A stretch of 5,568 bases of DNA from an uncultured Rhodobiaceae bacterium. Lineage in GTDB: Bacteria; Pseudomonadota; Alphaproteobacteria; RS24. The notes under the pieces are model-generated. The model had not been told where the DNA came from. It ran no database searches and was given only the letters and a program-made list of their open reading frames with translations. The translations under genes and the position numbers were made by a program. The stretch lies in assembly GCA_913020275.1 (NCBI GenBank), contig CAJWBV010000069.1, positions 1 through 5,568 on the forward strand. Reading direction: 5' to 3'. Positions within the stretch are counted from its first letter, which is position 1, and each line of letters starts with the position of its first letter. Shown one piece after another: positions 4,832 to 5,568 of the stretch.

Positions 4832-5568
4832 ATGTCAGAAATGATGTCACAATTGATTTTCGCGACAAAAAAACTGCTGATTGTTGCGCTCATGGTCATT
4901 GCGGGCGGTGTGGCAGGGCACGCCCAGGAAAACTTGCCTGAGGAGACGGGAGCCCCGGGGAACGGAGATGGCGGCCAGCTTGCGCTTTATGAACAACTCA
5001 CCCTGTTTGGCGATGTTCTGGAACGCGTGCGCGCGGAATATGTCGATGCGCCAAGTGATGAGGAGCTTATCGAAGCGGCACTGACCGGCATGCTGGCATC
5101 GCTCGACCCGCATTCGGCCTATTTGCCGCCCAAGGGCTTTGAGGACATGCAGATACAGACGCGCGGCGAGTTTGGCGGTCTTGGCATTGAAGTGACCATG
5201 GATAAGGGGCTGGTCAAGGTGATAGCGCCGATCGACGACACGCCGGCCCAGCGCGCGGGCATGTTGCCCAATGATTTGATCTCGCATCTGGATGACGAGC
5301 CGGTGCTGGGCCTGACTTTGGCTGAGGCGGTGGAGCGCATGCGCGGGCAAAAGGGCACGGACATTACCCTCACCGTGTTGCGCGAAGGTGAGGACGAACC
5401 GCTGGAAATAACCATCACGCGGGACATTATCCGCATCCGTGCCGTGCGCCATCGGGTTGAGGGGCCGCGCAAAAACATCGCCTATATTCGCCTGACGACA
5501 TTTAATGCGCAGACGACCAAAAATTTGAAAAAAGCATTTTCCGCTCTGCCTGCCGAAATCGGCGACAA
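4832..5568 (+). CDS. ctpA: S41 family C-terminal processing peptidase (CtpA/Prc-like), 3' partial
   Basis: The frame starts at ATG 4832, 3 bases after the envC-like stop, and stays open to the right edge (about 245 residues of a family that is usually 400-480). CTPs are periplasmic serine proteases that cleave substrates near the C-terminus; in several bacteria they control cell-wall hydrolases and their partners. Visible parts are a signal peptide at 1-31 (KKLLIVALMVIAGGVAGHA, cleavage before Q32), a short Glu/Gly-rich linker, a helical segment ending in the signature SLDPHSAYL (90-98), a PDZ domain from about 110 to 190 with GEFGGLGIEV and TPAQRAGMLPNDLI, and the start of the peptidase core (IAYIRLTTFNAQTTKNL). 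The catalytic Ser and Lys would lie beyond the window, so activity cannot be judged. Placement right after an EnvC-type gene suggests a shared envelope role. Confidence 0.92.
   Translation, partial: MSEMMSQLIFATKKLLIVALMVIAGGVAGHAQENLPEETGAPGNGDGGQLALYEQLTLFGDVLERVRAEYVDAPSDEELIEAALTGMLASLDPHSAYLPPKGFEDMQIQTRGEFGGLGIEVTMDKGLVKVIAPIDDTPAQRAGMLPNDLISHLDDEPVLGLTLAEAVERMRGQKGTDITLTVLREGEDEPLEITITRDIIRIRAVRHRVEGPRKNIAYIRLTTFNAQTTKNLKKAFSALPAEIGD

Noticed and set aside
4847..5452. A 201-residue minus-strand frame at the right end
   Set aside because: It is antisense to the ctpA-like gene, which has a signal peptide, PDZ domain and family signature. The minus frame shows none of these.

Overview
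The window appears to join two unrelated pieces of DNA. Positions 1 to about 815 look like GC-rich eukaryotic DNA, possibly from a picophytoplankton or a large algal virus. Positions from about 818 to the end are an ordinary alphaproteobacterial gene cluster. I place the join at roughly 805-840, where an antisense ORF of eukaryotic appearance meets a ProA reading frame that has lost its N-terminus. The likeliest explanation is a chimeric metagenome or amplified single-cell contig, but this cannot be proven from the sequence alone.

Eukaryote-like part (1-815): two protein ends converge with only 77 bases between their stop codons. On the + strand (1-318) is the C-terminal end of an unidentified protein with a Pro/Ala-rich tail. 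On the - strand (815-396) is the C-terminal part of a protein with an ankyrin-like helix, an acidic segment and a Trp-rich end ([17 protein letters not shown]). Such endings recall repeat proteins of pelagophyte-type algae, but that is recollection rather than a search result.

Bacterial part (818-5568): all genes lie on the + strand in the order proA (5' truncated), nadD, rsfS, rlmH, an envC-like gene and a ctpA-like gene (cut by the right edge). The gene order and the protein wording (for example [13 protein letters not shown] in ProA) point to Alphaproteobacteria; the order within the class is not resolved. Genes are tightly packed: proA/nadD overlap by one base, rsfS/rlmH are 3 nt apart, rlmH/envC 6 nt and envC/ctpA 3 nt. 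The one real gap is the AT-rich 112-nt stretch at 2599-2710 ahead of rsfS. It holds a direct repeat, two small hairpins and a Shine-Dalgarno-like GGGGAAAG, so it may carry a promoter or leader.

Functionally the cluster combines proline biosynthesis (ProA), NAD synthesis (NadD), ribosome silencing and 23S rRNA modification (RsfS, RlmH), and two exported cell-wall/periplasm proteins: an EnvC-type activator of murein amidases with no metal ligands, and a PDZ-containing S41 C-terminal processing protease. I found no convincing novel system. The points most worth checking are the chimeric join, the possible non-ATG start and structured leader of rsfS, and the fully degenerate LytM domain of the EnvC homologue.
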